A DNA stretch of 64,000 nucleotides from Phaseolus vulgaris (GCF_000499845.2 NC_023755.2:37770023-37834022); one strand, 5' to 3'; numbered from the stretch's first letter, positions 21,967-32,669 are shown. Notes: generated from the sequence alone by a model not told the origin. Numbers and translations: made by a program.

Positions 21967-22327
21967 ATGGAAAACATAAACATGAAGTTCGTTGTTGTGG
22001 TGGTGTGCCTTGCCGTGTGCATTGGAGCGAGCTGGGGCGGTAGTCATGACGGCGCCAAAGCCAATGAAGAGAAGGCCAGGCAAGCCGCCACCCAGACGGT
22101 CAACGCTGCCAAGGACTCCACCACATCAAGTGACAACTCTGCTGGCACACCCGTTGTTGATGCCGCCACTCACGAACCTGCCACCAAAGAGTCTGAGACT
22201 TTAGGTCAGCAGGCTTCCGAGAAATCTACCGGGTAATATTCTCTCTCATGCTTTATAGTTTCGACATTCATATGTGTCAATTTGCTTACTAATGAGAGTT
22301 TACAATTGTTGTAACAGTGGTAACTGA
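21967..22327 (+). CDS. Small secreted protein, family copy 3
   Basis: Exon 1 (21967-22232) encodes MENIN, signal peptide MKFVVVVVCLAVCIGASWG, GSHDGAKANEEKARQAAT, a short Thr/Ser-rich body and the diverged C-terminal block ESETLGQQASEKSTG, in which the conserved Trp and Tyr are lost (W to Q, Y to S). The 85-nt intron 22233-22317 has donor GGTAATAT and acceptor GTAACAG; the spliced end is G-N-stop at 22325-22327 (91 aa). The alternative exon-2 frame is open to TAG at 22383-22385. The changed C-terminal motif suggests relaxed selection or a new role. No internal repeat expansion. Confidence 0.7.
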
Positions 22328-22767
22328 AACGGTGAAGACGTCTGAACCTGCAAAGGTGAAGTCGCCATCCTCCGAGAATATGTAGGAAGGTGATGTGTCT
22401 GAATATGCCAACCGATTCAAGAACTAACTGTTATACTATATTGCTACACCACATCTTTCTATCTTTTTATGTATTTGAATCTTTACGAATTCATAACTGT
22501 TGAAATAAAATCACTGTTGTTTATTCTAGTTTCTTATTTCTAAGGTTTGTCTTCTTCTTACTAGCCAAAACAAAAGTTAACACAATTATTATCAGATGTA
22601 TATTTCGTCATTTTAATAAATAAATTTAGCAATTGAAAATTCTTTCACTATCAACACTTCAAAATTAACTTATCATTGAACTAGTCTAAATAATAATTTC
22701 TTAAAAAATAATATAAAAAATACATTATTTACAAAGCTTAAAACATTTATTTCAATTTAACACTTCA

Positions 22768-23158
22768 CACCACAAGAAATTCATGAAATAGAAATCAATT
22801 TGTAGAAACCAAAATAATTAGTTACAATAATAACTAAATTAGAGACTATTTTAGAAACTAAAAAGAAATTTGATTTCTAAATTAGTTTCTATTGTTGTTA
22901 AATAGTCTCTAAATTGGTATCTAATTAGCAACCAAGGTTTTTGCTACCAAATTTAGAAACTAAATAATTGGTAGTTAAAACCTTAGTTGTTAATTAGATA
23001 CCAATTTAGAAACTATTTAACAATAATAGAAAATAATAGAAACTAATTTAGAAACCAATTTTTTTTAGTTTCTAAAATAGTCTCTATTTTAATTATTATT
23101 GTAATTAATTATTTTGGTTTCTAAAAATTGGTTTCTATTTCATGATTTTCTTGTAGTG
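22768..23158. mobile_element. CACTA-type foldback MITE, copy B
   Basis: 391 bp, from CACCACAAGAAATTCATGAA to TCATGATTTTCTTGTAGTG, with TCA duplicated on both sides (22765-22767, 23159-23161). Unit 2 has the uninterrupted site AACACTTCAATAAA at 13366, with a single TCA. Same family as copy A at 15661. Confidence 0.95.
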
Positions 23159-23159
23159 T

Positions 23160-24790
23160 CAATAAAATTATATTACTTAAATACATAAGAAAAATTTAAC
23201 ATTCTAAAGTGAAAAATTGTTTCACACATAACTGGTTTCTCTTTTTTCAATTTTAGATTACCCAGAGAAACTGATTTCTGACCATTCACCGTATAAAAGG
23301 TGTTATTTTGATGAATAATATAAAGTTATTTGGGTAATTATTTTATAAAAAGATGATGATATCTTAACACCGACCAAAAAATATATTAACTTTTCATAAC
23401 TCAAAATAATAATATTTTAATAATATTTATTTTATTTTTTAATTTAAATTTTAATATATATTATCATCTCTACTTATATATAAAGGAGATTCCTCCTCAA
23501 ATTGATTGGACTAAATTTTGGTGTGCACAATTTTTTTTTCTATTTTATCTATCTAATATATCTTATTAATCTATTTTATCATTATTCTTTGTCATGGAGT
23601 AGTTTTGAATTTGATTTTTTGGATTTAAAGAGAAATGGTGAAAGAAATACACAATGATATCCTTTATCAATGCAATATCACTTCTTTTCAACCATTCAAC
23701 AAATCATTTCAGATTACATGTATATAACAACATAATTTAAATATAAAAGGCTTATAATGTGATTCTAATTATTCATCTATCATAAGGTGTTATATATGGT
23801 TAAAAATATTTTAACCATGTTGTCTTTACATACTCTCGTGCTTCTGAATCTAGCGGTTGTGGGTCATTGAAAAACTGTGACATTTGAAATAGTTTTGAAT
23901 TAGTCCATAAATAATAAACACAAAATTTTAATGTCTGTATGTGTTGATGCTAATTGGATCCTAACCTCCATCAATTTTAGATCGCACAATAGTTGATATT
24001 CACTTCATCACATAGTAACCACACTCATAATTTCAAGATTACTTATTGCACTACAAATCAAAATAAATGTTATTAAATAAATCAGTGATATTGAAGTGAG
24101 GGAACAAATATACTATATACACCTTATGATTACTAAGGATATTACGTTGTGCAAACCATATGAATTCTTCCACCCCTCTCTCGTCTGCATCACTTATACA
24201 TGATGTATTAATCTAACTTTAATAAACTAAGAAAATCTAAATTAAAATTATCGAATGTGAGATCCCTGGACTCAACATCAACATGTTTAATACATATAAT
24301 ACTATCTAATTCTTTATAAAATTAAATCCAAATTATCAAAGGTCGAACACTCTCATTCGACATCAATGCGTTCCATATATCCAAATACTACCTAATTCAA
24401 ACATGTCAACACATACATAATAGTAAATAAAATACTAACACCAAATGTCATTTTTTATGCATTCGTAGCAAGAAGAAGGCTCGTGGAGGTGGGAGGTGCG
24501 GTAGGGAGCAGCCACGAGCGACGTAGAGTGGTTAGCGGCGGTGGGCGCACGTGGTTTGGTGTGAGGGGTTCCGAGCAATGACGTGAACGTTCTTCACATG
24601 TTGCGAGCGGAGTAGCGGTGGGCACACGGAACGGAGCAGAGCAACCGAGTGCGATTCGCAGCAGCGACGGACGTCGCGGTTCTTAGTAGTGGGGTGGGTG
24701 TCGCGGTTATTGCGAGCGAGCAACAACGGTGGTGCGACAAATTAGGGTTTTCCTTTCTCTATAAATTTACTGTATAAATTTATAATAATA
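23160..24790. other. Unit 3 downstream sequence, no intact gene
   Basis: AT-rich tail (23.16-23.70) followed by sequence shared with the CACTA-like element of unit 2 (23.70-24.74), including the GC-rich island at 24.47-24.74. The minisatellite is missing here, and about 240 bases at the right end of the CACTA-like element are deleted compared with unit 2. Confidence 0.6.
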
Positions 24791-24966
24791 TTTAAAGAAA
24801 ATGCAGTATGATAAAATTTAAAAATAGATGCATGAGTCTTTTGTGCCATATACTTAAGAGTCCTGATATATTAATGTATAATTTATTAATTTTGTAGTTG
24901 CATGATTAATGAAGTTTTTAGAATTTTGTTGGTTATTTTCGAAAGCAATAGCCTATGAATATGCAG

Positions 24967-25040
24967 GGCAAGGAGCAAACATTTTCGTCTTAGCCTTCTC
25001 GGTTATTAGTAGAGCTAGCTATAAAAATGTTCTCAAGAAG
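24967..25040 (+). pseudogene. Isolated exon of a ROP/RAC small GTPase
   Basis: The 74-bp block translates QGANIFVLAFSVISRASYKN then VLKK, closely matching the (Y)RGADVFxLAFSLxSxASYENV(L/S)KK segment of plant Rho-type GTPases. It is bounded by a splice acceptor ATGCAG and a donor AAG|GTTCTT, where I expect introns in ROP genes. No neighbouring GTPase exon (P-loop, effector loop, TKLD motif) is present within several kb. It is thus an orphan exon, probably transposon-carried or a relic. The following 100 bases look like intron. Confidence 0.75.
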
Positions 25041-25264
25041 GTTCTTATATATTTTTGCTTTCTCGTGTTTTGTATGTTATCTCTTCTCTCTAGTTTTGTA
25101 TGTTATCACCACCATCCCTATGTTAGTTTTCTCATTGCCATTCACTTCCAAAGTGTTGTCAACAACTAAATTTATAAACTGGTCAAAGCCAAGAAGAATA
25201 TCAAAAAATTCATATGGCACAATTTAGAAAAAAAGAACACGAAAACTTTAAAAGACATAAAGCA

Positions 25265-25633
25265 TATTACAAAATAGAATAGAGATGAACAAAAGAGAAC
25301 AGAGATGAACAAAAATTGTAAACTGAAGACAAAGGATATGAGAATAAATATCTCTTCTTTCTTGTTATTCAAATCAGAACAAATGGTCTGAATATATACA
25401 AGTAATACACTCATTATAGGGTTTAACTAAAGAAGGAAATAATCAATATTATTCACTAGAATCATAACACAAAAATAAAATAAAGGTTATTCCCTTCTAT
25501 AAAGAGAAATAACTGATAATTAGAAAAGACACCCAATTATTCTTTCCTATAAGGAGAAGCAACTGATAATTAGAAAAGACTCCCAATTAATATTAGGATC
25601 CTTCTGTAACTCTGGTATCCGTATCCTTTAATA
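25265..25633 (-). repeat. 3' LTR of the copia element (369 bp)
   Basis: About 50 bases longer than its partner because the segment CCTATAAGGAGAAGCAACTGATAATTAG-like (25494-25594) is tandemly doubled here. Otherwise the two LTRs differ at only a few positions over 319 bases, so insertion was fairly recent. Confidence 0.9.
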
Positions 25634-26880
25634 CCCCGCTACAAGCTGGAGAGCAAATATTTATGAGACCCAGCTTGGAACAAATATTCTTAAAAGATTG
25701 AGGACTTAAAGCTTTGGTATAAATATCAACCAGTTGCTCTGTGGTGGAAATGGGAAGCAAATGGATGAGACCCTTCTTTAATTTTTCCCGGACCACGTGA
25801 CAATCTATTTCTATATGTTTTGTACGCTCGTGAAACACTGGATTTGTTGTAATGTATCTTGCTGAGTCATTGTCACAGTATAAAAGAGATGGTTGCTCAA
25901 AAGGAACTTTGAAATCTTGAAGAAGATAAGTTAGCCATTGAATTTCACATGTAACAGTAGCCATTGCCCTGTATTCAGCTTCACAAGAACTCTTTGATAT
26001 AGTTCCTTGCTTCTTTGATTTCCAAGATATGAGAGAATTTCCAAGATACACACTAAAACCAGTCACTGATTGTCTTGAATCACTACATGTGCCCCCAATC
26101 ACTATCACAAAAGGCTTTCAGATGAACAGAGGTAGTGGAAGAGAAAAATAGACCAAGACTTGGAGCCCCTTTGATATATCTGAGAATTCTAATCGCTGCA
26201 TTATAGTGAGCAATTGTAGGCTTAGCAAGAAATTGAGAAAGTTGTTGCACAGAAAATGTTATGTCAGGTCGGGTATTAGTGAGATACATAAGTCTTCCAA
26301 TCAATCTTCTGTAGGCTTGAATGTCTGTGAAAGGAACACTTCCAGTAGAAGAGAATTTCTCATGATTATCAATAGGAGTGGGTGCAGGTTTGCAGGCTAA
26401 AAGACCTGCATCTGTTAATAATTCCAATGCATATTTCCTTTGATTTACCATTATTCCTGTCTTACTTCTTGCTACTTCTAGACCAAGAAAATATCTTAAA
26501 TTCCCAAGATCTTTAATCTTGAATGTCTGATTCAAGGCTTGTTTGATTCGAGCAATCTCTTCTTTATCATTTCCTGTCAATATTATATCATCCACATATA
26601 CCAATAATGCTGTAAAAGATCCTTCAGAAGAATTAATGAATAAGGAATGATCATTCATAGATTGAGTATATCCCATAGAAAGCAAAAATGATGACAGTTT
26701 GGCAAACCATTCTCTGCTAGCTTGCTTAAGACCATATAAAGCCTTTTTTAGTTTACAAACTTTTCCTGGTGGAATAGAAGTCAATCCAGGAGGAACAACC
26801 ATGTATACATCTTATTTCAAATCTCCATGTAAAAAGGCATTGTTTATGTCTCTTTCTTCACATGTTGAGCCAAACACTTA
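25600..26880 (-). pseudogene. Copia pol fragment: RT second half and RNase H
   Basis: From right to left on the minus strand: INNAFLHGDLK, a stop, then DVYMVVPPGLTSIPPGKVCK, LKKALYGLKQASREWFAKL, the YVDDIILTG active-site block (near 26585), LGNLRYFLGLEVARS, YRRLIGRLMYLTNTRPDITF and, after a frame change near 26090, SRQSVTGFSVYLGNSLISWK, SSCEAEYRAMA and FHERTKHIEIDCHVVREKLK, ending at 25593. The catalytic RT and RNase H residues are visible, but gag, protease and integrase are missing, and at least one stop and one frameshift are present. Confidence 0.9.
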
Positions 26881-26937
26881 TGTGAGATATCTGCTTTAGA
26901 GTCAAATCAAACTTGGGAGACTGCTCTGATACCATAT

Positions 26938-27182
26938 TACGAAATGGACTTTAAGCCTAACTCAACCCCATAAAACCGGCTCATAGGGTTGAGGTTTGCA
27001 CCCACTTATATACAATGAAAGGCTCTAATCTCTAGTCGATGTGGGATCTCCAACACACCTCCCTCACGCCGAGACTGCCAACTCGTGCGTGGGACTATAT
27101 ATTATGGGTGGTCCGATAGCGGCCCGATAGCGGGTGGCACGATAGGCCCAACACTAACAATCGCTAGGATAGGCTCGAAATG
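26938..27182 (-). repeat. Fragment of the 'TGTTGGAGATCCCACATCGAC' LTR family
   Basis: Minus-strand sequence runs from ...GTGTTGGAGATCCCACATCG through GTGGGTGCAAACCTCAACCC to CCATTTCGTAATA, then TGGTATCAGAGCAGTC. It is the 3' part of a different copia-type LTR with its own primer site at 26926-26937. A diverged plus-strand copy is at 42.69-42.89 kb. I know this LTR as very common in phaseoloid legumes. Confidence 0.8.
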
Positions 27183-27194
27183 GCTCTGATACCA

Positions 27195-27513
27195 TATTAC
27201 AAAATAGAATAGAGATAAACAAAAGAGAACAGAGATGAACAAAAAGAGTAAACTGAAGACAACGGATATGAGAATGAATATCTCTTCTTTCTTGTTATTC
27301 AAATCAAAACAAATGGTCTGAATATATACAAGTAATACACTCATTATAGGGTTTAACTAAAGAAGGAAATAATCAATATTATTCACTAGAATCATAACAC
27401 AAAAATAAAATAAAGGTTATTCTTTCCTATAAGGAGAAGCAACTGATAATTAGAAAAGACTCCCAATTAATATTAGGATCTTTCTGTAACTCTGGTATCC
27501 GTATCCTTTAATA
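27195..27513 (-). repeat. 5' LTR of the copia element (319 bp)
   Basis: Partner of the LTR at 25265. A minus-direction TATA-like TATATATTCAGACC lies near 27318. Diverged copies of this LTR recur at 61.2-61.7 kb. Confidence 0.9.
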
Positions 27514-28810
27514 AAGTAAGAGAAGTAACAAATAGAGAATTGAGAACATAATATCTTCTTTGTATATAACTAGTTCAAACAAAAATATCTACATTTTAAT
27601 AATAAAAAAGTATAATTAAAAGGTAATTATTACAACAATGATCAAAATAAAAAATGGTCATTAAAACTTATTCTAAAATTGTGAAATAATATATACATAA
27701 AGAAATTAATTATAAAAATATTTTATTTTATTAATTATTATAATTACAGTGATTATTATCTTTCATCGTGATTATTATGGGTATAACTTCTTAAAGATTA
27801 TAAAGTGAAAAAAAGTTGATTGTATCATTAAAAATAAAAGTAATAAAAATATAAAAAGGTAGTTATAAAAATCAATCTACATTTATTAATTATTATATAC
27901 TATAGAATACTTTATAGATATATTTAGTTAAAATATATACAATAGATAGTGAAATCCGAAGACTCAGACACATTTTACTAACAGTTTACTGCGTTAATGG
28001 AACATGGATTGGAGCATCATGCAGATTGTACTTAAGTGAATATGTAATCCAATTATGAGAGCAATTATAACTCACTTGACTCCTTTGATTTTAAGTAAAG
28101 TGAGAGTTAAAGGACTATACCAGCCAAAGTTCAATAATGCTAAGATAATCCAAGAAAAACTTATATTTTGTTAAAATAATTAAAAAAATCTTTTCAATTA
28201 CCTATAACAAGTTAGAAATATGCTTTAATGATAAGTGACCAACATTTATCATAAATAAAACTTGCTTAGCACTTACTTTTCAGTATAGAAGCCAACAGAA
28301 TACCATGCATTCAAACAACATTTCAGGACCATCAATTTCTTCAAGCTCATAATTGTTTCTCTTGAGTTGCTTTGGATTAAACTCCAATTGTGCAGCTCCT
28401 TAGCTACTTTATGATTCAAAAAAATCCAGCAAGATGGAATGAATTTGAACATATGTAAAAGCAACCAAAGCCCACCATTTATGTTTTCCACTTACCATTT
28501 CAAAGTCATTGAACATGCATCACATCATATACAAAGTTTATACAAAAACAAAATCATCATGCAGTAGCAGTGAACACGGACTTAGATTGGCTTTTTATAT
28601 GGAATTCACTATCTTATGGTATACATAAGAGATATATATGAATGCAAACTGATATTGAATGCAAATATAATTGATTTTAAAATAATCTAAAATTAAAATA
28701 GAAACAAGAAATGTAATCAGATATTGAAACACTGATTTCAAATTCATAATTGAAAAGCAGTAAAGAATGGTTAAAGCATAAGAGAATTCAATACATATAT
28801 GAAAGGAAAC
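27514..28810. other. AT-rich sequence, no gene seen
   Basis: Only short frames of random type (a 72-codon minus frame at 28273-28491 has no recognisable motif). No repeat unit of the gene family is present here. Confidence 0.5.
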
Positions 28811-28814
28811 TAAA

Positions 28815-29085
28815 TAACCCCTAAAATCAAAACTCAAAATAGAACTTTAAATAACTCCTAAAATCAAAACTCAAATAATTCCTAAAATCAAAACCCAAAA
28901 CTGAAATCTACATAGCCCCTAAAATCAACAACCAAAACGGAACCTTACATAAACCCTACAGTCAAAATCCAAAATAAAACCCTAAATAACACCTAGAATA
29001 AAAACCCAAAACAAAATCCTAAATAATTCCTAAAATCAAAACCCAATTGGTATCCTAAATAACCCCCATAAAATCAAAAACCAAA
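28815..29085. repeat. Degenerate tandem repeat, period about 36 bp
   Basis: Units like CTAAATAACCCCTAAAATCA followed by AAACCCAAAAC, about seven diverged copies. It contains scattered AACCCTAAA and AAACCCTA pieces resembling plant telomere repeat but the period is not 7, so it is not telomeric. It is followed by a run of A and then a CACTA terminus. Confidence 0.8.
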
Positions 29086-29131
29086 AAACTCCAATATCCA
29101 AAAAAACAAACGCAAAAAAAAAAAAAAAAAA

Positions 29132-29900
29132 CACTACAAGAAAATTTGGTATTACATACAACACCAATCCGTATGTAAGAGACCAAATTCGTATGTAAAA
29201 CATAGTTACAAATGGATTATATGCGAAAAAATATTTGTATGTAAAACTATCGTAGGTAACTGTTACATATGGATTCAAAATCCATATGTAATTATATATG
29301 GGTAAATCTATATATAATCCGTATGTAACCGTCTATTACATTTACATACGAATATTTTTCCGCATGTAATATTGTCTCTTGGCAGTTTCAAATTAGGTTA
29401 AAAAAAACTAAATTGGAAGTTCATGTATTAAACATACACTCATATATAGCAACAAACAATGATAGAAAACCACAATTCAGAGAAGTCCAAATAATTAGAT
29501 AACATAAACTCCAAAATATTCGGTCGTAATCAACTCCAAGTGAAAAAATTGAAAAGCGTAAAAAAAACAAGAACAAAAGTATAATTTTACAAGAGATTCC
29601 AATATAAACTCCAAATCATTGTATATAAAACACAATATATAAAAGGTACAAGTAGATATACAAAGAAAATAAAGAAAATAATGTGAACTAACACATTAGT
29701 CGAATTTACAATCTTACAATGAGAGATTAATTATTTCTTTTAAAGTATGTCAATCTTGACCGTGTATTATATTCAGCTAGTGGTTTCTCTCTGGCCACCA
29801 TTCGAACATCCCAGACACATAGATTGCCATTGGATGATACAAACGCCACTTGTTCATGTCACGAGGTGTAATTTGACATATCCATTTCCTTGATTGTCAA
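29132..29900. mobile_element. CACTA element left end with captured sequence
   Basis: Begins CACTACAAGAAAATTTGGTA and carries direct and inverted subterminal motifs CGTATGTAA / TTACATACG over 250 bases. The following 500 bases are unrelated to the gene units and include a WD40-like coding fragment. Unit 4 sequence resumes near 29908 (ATATGGATACACATACATGA). Its partner could be the right end at 32669 (both flanked by AAA) or the end at 39249. Confidence 0.7.
29748..29858 (-). pseudogene. WD40-repeat gene fragment inside the CACTA left part
   Basis: Minus-strand frame of 37 codons without stop: HEQVAFVSSNGNLCVWDVR then MVAREKPLAEYNTRSRLT. The pattern of hydrophobics, S-x-G-x-L/V-x-V-W-D-x-R is that of one WD40 blade. 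No further blades are found. G+C is higher than around it. Most likely a piece of a host gene carried by the CACTA element. The parent gene cannot be named from this. Confidence 0.5.
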
Positions 29901-30647
29901 ATAATTAGTACTCTTAAAAAATATGGATACACATACATGATAAGAGTCATGTTTCCATAATTTATTATTATTATATATTAATATAGAGTTGTTAAACAGT
30001 GTTTTTCTTTTTTAAAAACAATTATCAATCTATATTTTTATATCTATATTTTCTACATATTCTTTCCCAAACATTTCCAGGCCTAACTACAATAATCTTG
30101 CTGCTAACTTACTAAGTGAGTTAGGCAGTTAATTATGTACAATAATATGTAGAGAAAATGATATAATTACAAACCAATACATGTTTAAGCATCAATTTAG
30201 AAAATAACAATCCAAAGAGATGGTTAAAAATGGTCAAATAGCTCAAAGACCAACCAAGAAATTTAACCTAAATTAAATTTTAATTAGCCATTATATAATT
30301 ATTTGTTTTGTTTTTATCATCAAAATTAGTTAATATCATGTACGTTATATTCATATAATAATATAAAACTATAAAATATTAAAATTGAAATGCATAGCCT
30401 TTTAACTCTTTAAATTTAAAAAATTATGTTAGTGATTTGACAATAATTTTCTTATATTTCTTATGCATGGAGTCAGTCTTTTCATTTTAACTTTTGAGTT
30501 TAGTTTTATCGCTGATCTTAAATTCAATCAATTTATGAGTATTATAAATTTGATTTGGAATAAACAAGAGAAATATTGAACAAATTACGTTTTTGAAGGA
30601 GTAAAGATTACAAAGTGTTGATCCTCAACGATGCGTTTTTTTTGGGT

Positions 30648-30750
30648 TATTGTGTGGTTGATGACCCAAAACCAATCGTTAAAGCGATCACCACGCACCA
30701 TTAGTCTCACAAACATATCAACATATGTCTCATTACGCATATAAATACAC
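30648..30750 (+). promoter_or_regulatory. Conserved upstream block, gene copy 4
   Basis: Same block with changes: the MYB-type element is ACCAATCGTTA (30671-30681), which breaks the ACCAACC core, and about 45 bases before it are rearranged (GATCCTCAACGATGCG, shared with copy 5). TATAAATA is at 30740-30747. Confidence 0.7.
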
Positions 30751-30834
30751 CCTTCAACAAATCAATTAAGCAAAATAAAAAAGAAATAAGACAAGAGCTT
30801 TTCAAATAAATTTCTTAGAATAAAAAACATAAAC

Positions 30835-31216
30835 ATGAACATGAACATGAAGTTGGTTGTTGTGGTGGTGTGCCTTGTCGTGTGCATTGGAGCGACCCAG
30901 ACGGTCAACGCTGCCAGGGACTCCACCCTGTCAAGTGCCAAGGACGCTAGCGCACCCGCTGTTGATGCCAACGCACCTGCTGTTGATGCCGACGCACCCG
31001 CTGTTGACACCGATGCACCCGCTGTTGATGCCGACGCACCCGCTGTTGATGCCCCCGCTCCCGGACCTGACACCGAAGAGTCTGAGACTTTTGGTCAGTG
31101 GGCTTACGAGAAAATTACGGGGTAATCTTCTCTCTCGTGCTTTGTAGTTTCGACATTCATTTGTGTTTATTTGCTTACTGATGAGATTTTACAAGTGTTG
31201 TGACAGTGGTTACTGA
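30835..31216 (+). CDS. Small secreted protein, family copy 4 (PAVDADA expansion)
   Basis: The ancestral ATG is ATA here (30820-30822), so translation must start at 30835 or one of two ATGs following it (MNMNMK). Exon 1 (30835-31121): signal peptide KLVVVVVCLVVCIGA, then the SHDGAKANEEKA segment is deleted and TQTVNAARDSTLSSAKDAS leads into five 7-residue PAVDADA-type repeats, then ESETFGQWAYEKITG. Intron 31122-31206 is 85 nt as in all copies; the main product ends G-Y-stop (98 aa). A second frame of exon 2 is open for 58 codons to TAG at 31371-31373 and encodes SPEESSKSSGGRR followed by the hydrophobic tail WVLPLVLVLGVVFVGFLDI, typical of a GPI-anchor signal. It would be reached with acceptor ACAAG (31191-31195) or with donor TTTG|GTCAGT. 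Confidence 0.7.
30952..31056 (+). repeat. Coding 21-bp tandem repeat (PAVDADA)
   Basis: Five units beginning GCACCCGCTGTTGATGCC, each encoding APAVDAD/N/T. Copies 2, 3 and 5 have a single related unit. The expansion is in frame and specific to copy 4. Confidence 0.95.
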
Positions 31217-31419
31217 AACGGCGAAGACGCCTAAACCAGCGATGGTGATGGCGCCGTCCCCCGAAGAATCTTCGAAGTCGTCAGGAGGTAGGAGAATTGG
31301 TGTGAGTGGAACGTGGGTGTTGCCCCTTGTTCTTGTTCTTGGTGTTGTCTTTGTTGGGTTTTTGGATATATAGGAAGGTGATGCGTTTGAATATGCCCAC
31401 CGATTCAAGAACTAACTGC

Positions 31420-31888
31420 TATACCACATCTTTCTATCTCTTAATGTATTTGAATCTTTACGAATTCATAAGTGTTGAAATAAAAATCACTGTTGTTTAT
31501 TCTACTTTCTTATTTCTAATGTTTGTCTTCTTCTTAGCCAAAACAAAAGTTAACACAGTTATTATCAGATTTATATTTCATCAATTTAATAAATAAATTT
31601 AGCAGTTAAATTTTTTTTCACTCATAACATTTCAAAATTAACTTATTATTCAACTAGTCTAAAATAATATAAAAATAAATAAATTATTCACAGAGCTTAA
31701 AACATTTATTTCAATTTATCACTTGAATAAACTTATATTAATTAAATACATAAGAAAAAAATTAACATAAAAAAATTCCAAAGTCAAAAATTCTTTCACT
31801 CATAACCGATTTCTCCTTTTCAATTCTAGATTACCGAGAAATCGATTTCTCACCGTTAACTTTTTATAAAAGGTGATATTTTGAAGAA
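31420..31888. other. Unit 4 downstream tail, no genes
   Basis: Colinear with 8.04-8.55 kb and 13.06-13.56 kb, including the CCGATTTCTC repeats, up to GATGAATAAT/GAAGAATAAT near 31888, where an AT array replaces the usual sequence. Confidence 0.6.
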
Positions 31889-31889
31889 T

Positions 31890-32258
31890 AATATTCTTAA
31901 TATTATTAGATATTTTTAATATTATTAAATATTGTAAATGTTATTAAATATTGTAAATATTATTAAATAATATTAATATTAATATTATTAAATAATATTA
32001 ATATTATTAAATAATATTAATATTATTAAATATTATAAATATTATTAATATTAATAATATTATTAAATATTGTTAATATTATTAAGTATTGTTAATATTA
32101 TTAAATATTATTAATATGAATATTATCATTAATATTAATTATAAAAATATTATTATTATTATTAATATAAATATAAATATTATTATTAATATGAATATTA
32201 TTATTATTATTAATATAACTATTAATATTATTATTAATATTATTATTATTATTATTAA

Positions 32259-32289
<31 letters not shown>

Positions 32290-32335
32290 AATAAAAATAT
32301 TATTATCAATATTATAATTATTAAAAATATTCTAT
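31890..32335. repeat. ATT/AAT trinucleotide-type array
   Basis: About 445 bases made almost only of TATTATTAATATTATTAAAT-like blocks, containing a 98-codon Ile/Asn-only frame that is an artefact. Similar but shorter arrays occur at 11.92-12.02 and 21.37-21.48 kb. Confidence 0.9.
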
Positions 32336-32669
32336 ATGTTCACTTCATGACGTCAAAATTATATACTTATTCAATTCGCATGTAATCACTTTTGGCTTAC
32401 TTGTAAGTAACGTCTATTTACATATTGAATTAAATTCATATGTAAATATCCGTATGTAATTATTTTTGACTTACATACAGAAAAATTCATATATAAACTC
32501 TTATATATAGAAAAATTCATATGTGATCACTTTTGTTCTTACATTCAGAAAAATCTGTAAGTAATGTTTATTTTTACATACTTAATTAAATTTGTATGTA
32601 ATGCTCACTTTACATACATTCATATCCATATGCAATAATCGGTATATAAATGGACAATTTCTTGTAGTG
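32336..32669. mobile_element. CACTA right-end fragment
   Basis: Carries CATATGTAA / CGTATGTAA subterminal motifs and ends TGGACAATTTCTTGTAGTG, followed by AAA. The terminus matches the left end at 29132 over about 13 bases. After it, unit sequence resumes (ACTTATAACATCATAATTTA, as at 15541). Confidence 0.75.

Larger units (their letters stand above)
25265..27513 (-). mobile_element. Internally deleted Ty1/copia element with two LTRs
   Basis: LTRs at 25265-25633 and 27195-27513, both with termini TATTA...TAATA instead of TG...CA. Flanks AAGCA and AAGTA are a target duplication with one change. A tRNA-Met primer site (TGGTATCAGAGCC) abuts the right LTR at 27183-27194, and a purine stretch AGCGGGG abuts the left. 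Only the second half of RT and RNase H remain, and a piece of another LTR family with its own primer site (26926-27182) occupies the 5' interior. Non-autonomous. Confidence 0.9.

Noticed and set aside
28815..29085. Interstitial telomere repeat
   Set aside because: Only scattered AACCCTAAA pieces; the period is about 36, not 7.
32089..32385. 98-codon Ile/Asn frame
   Set aside because: Pure translation of an ATT-type low-complexity array.
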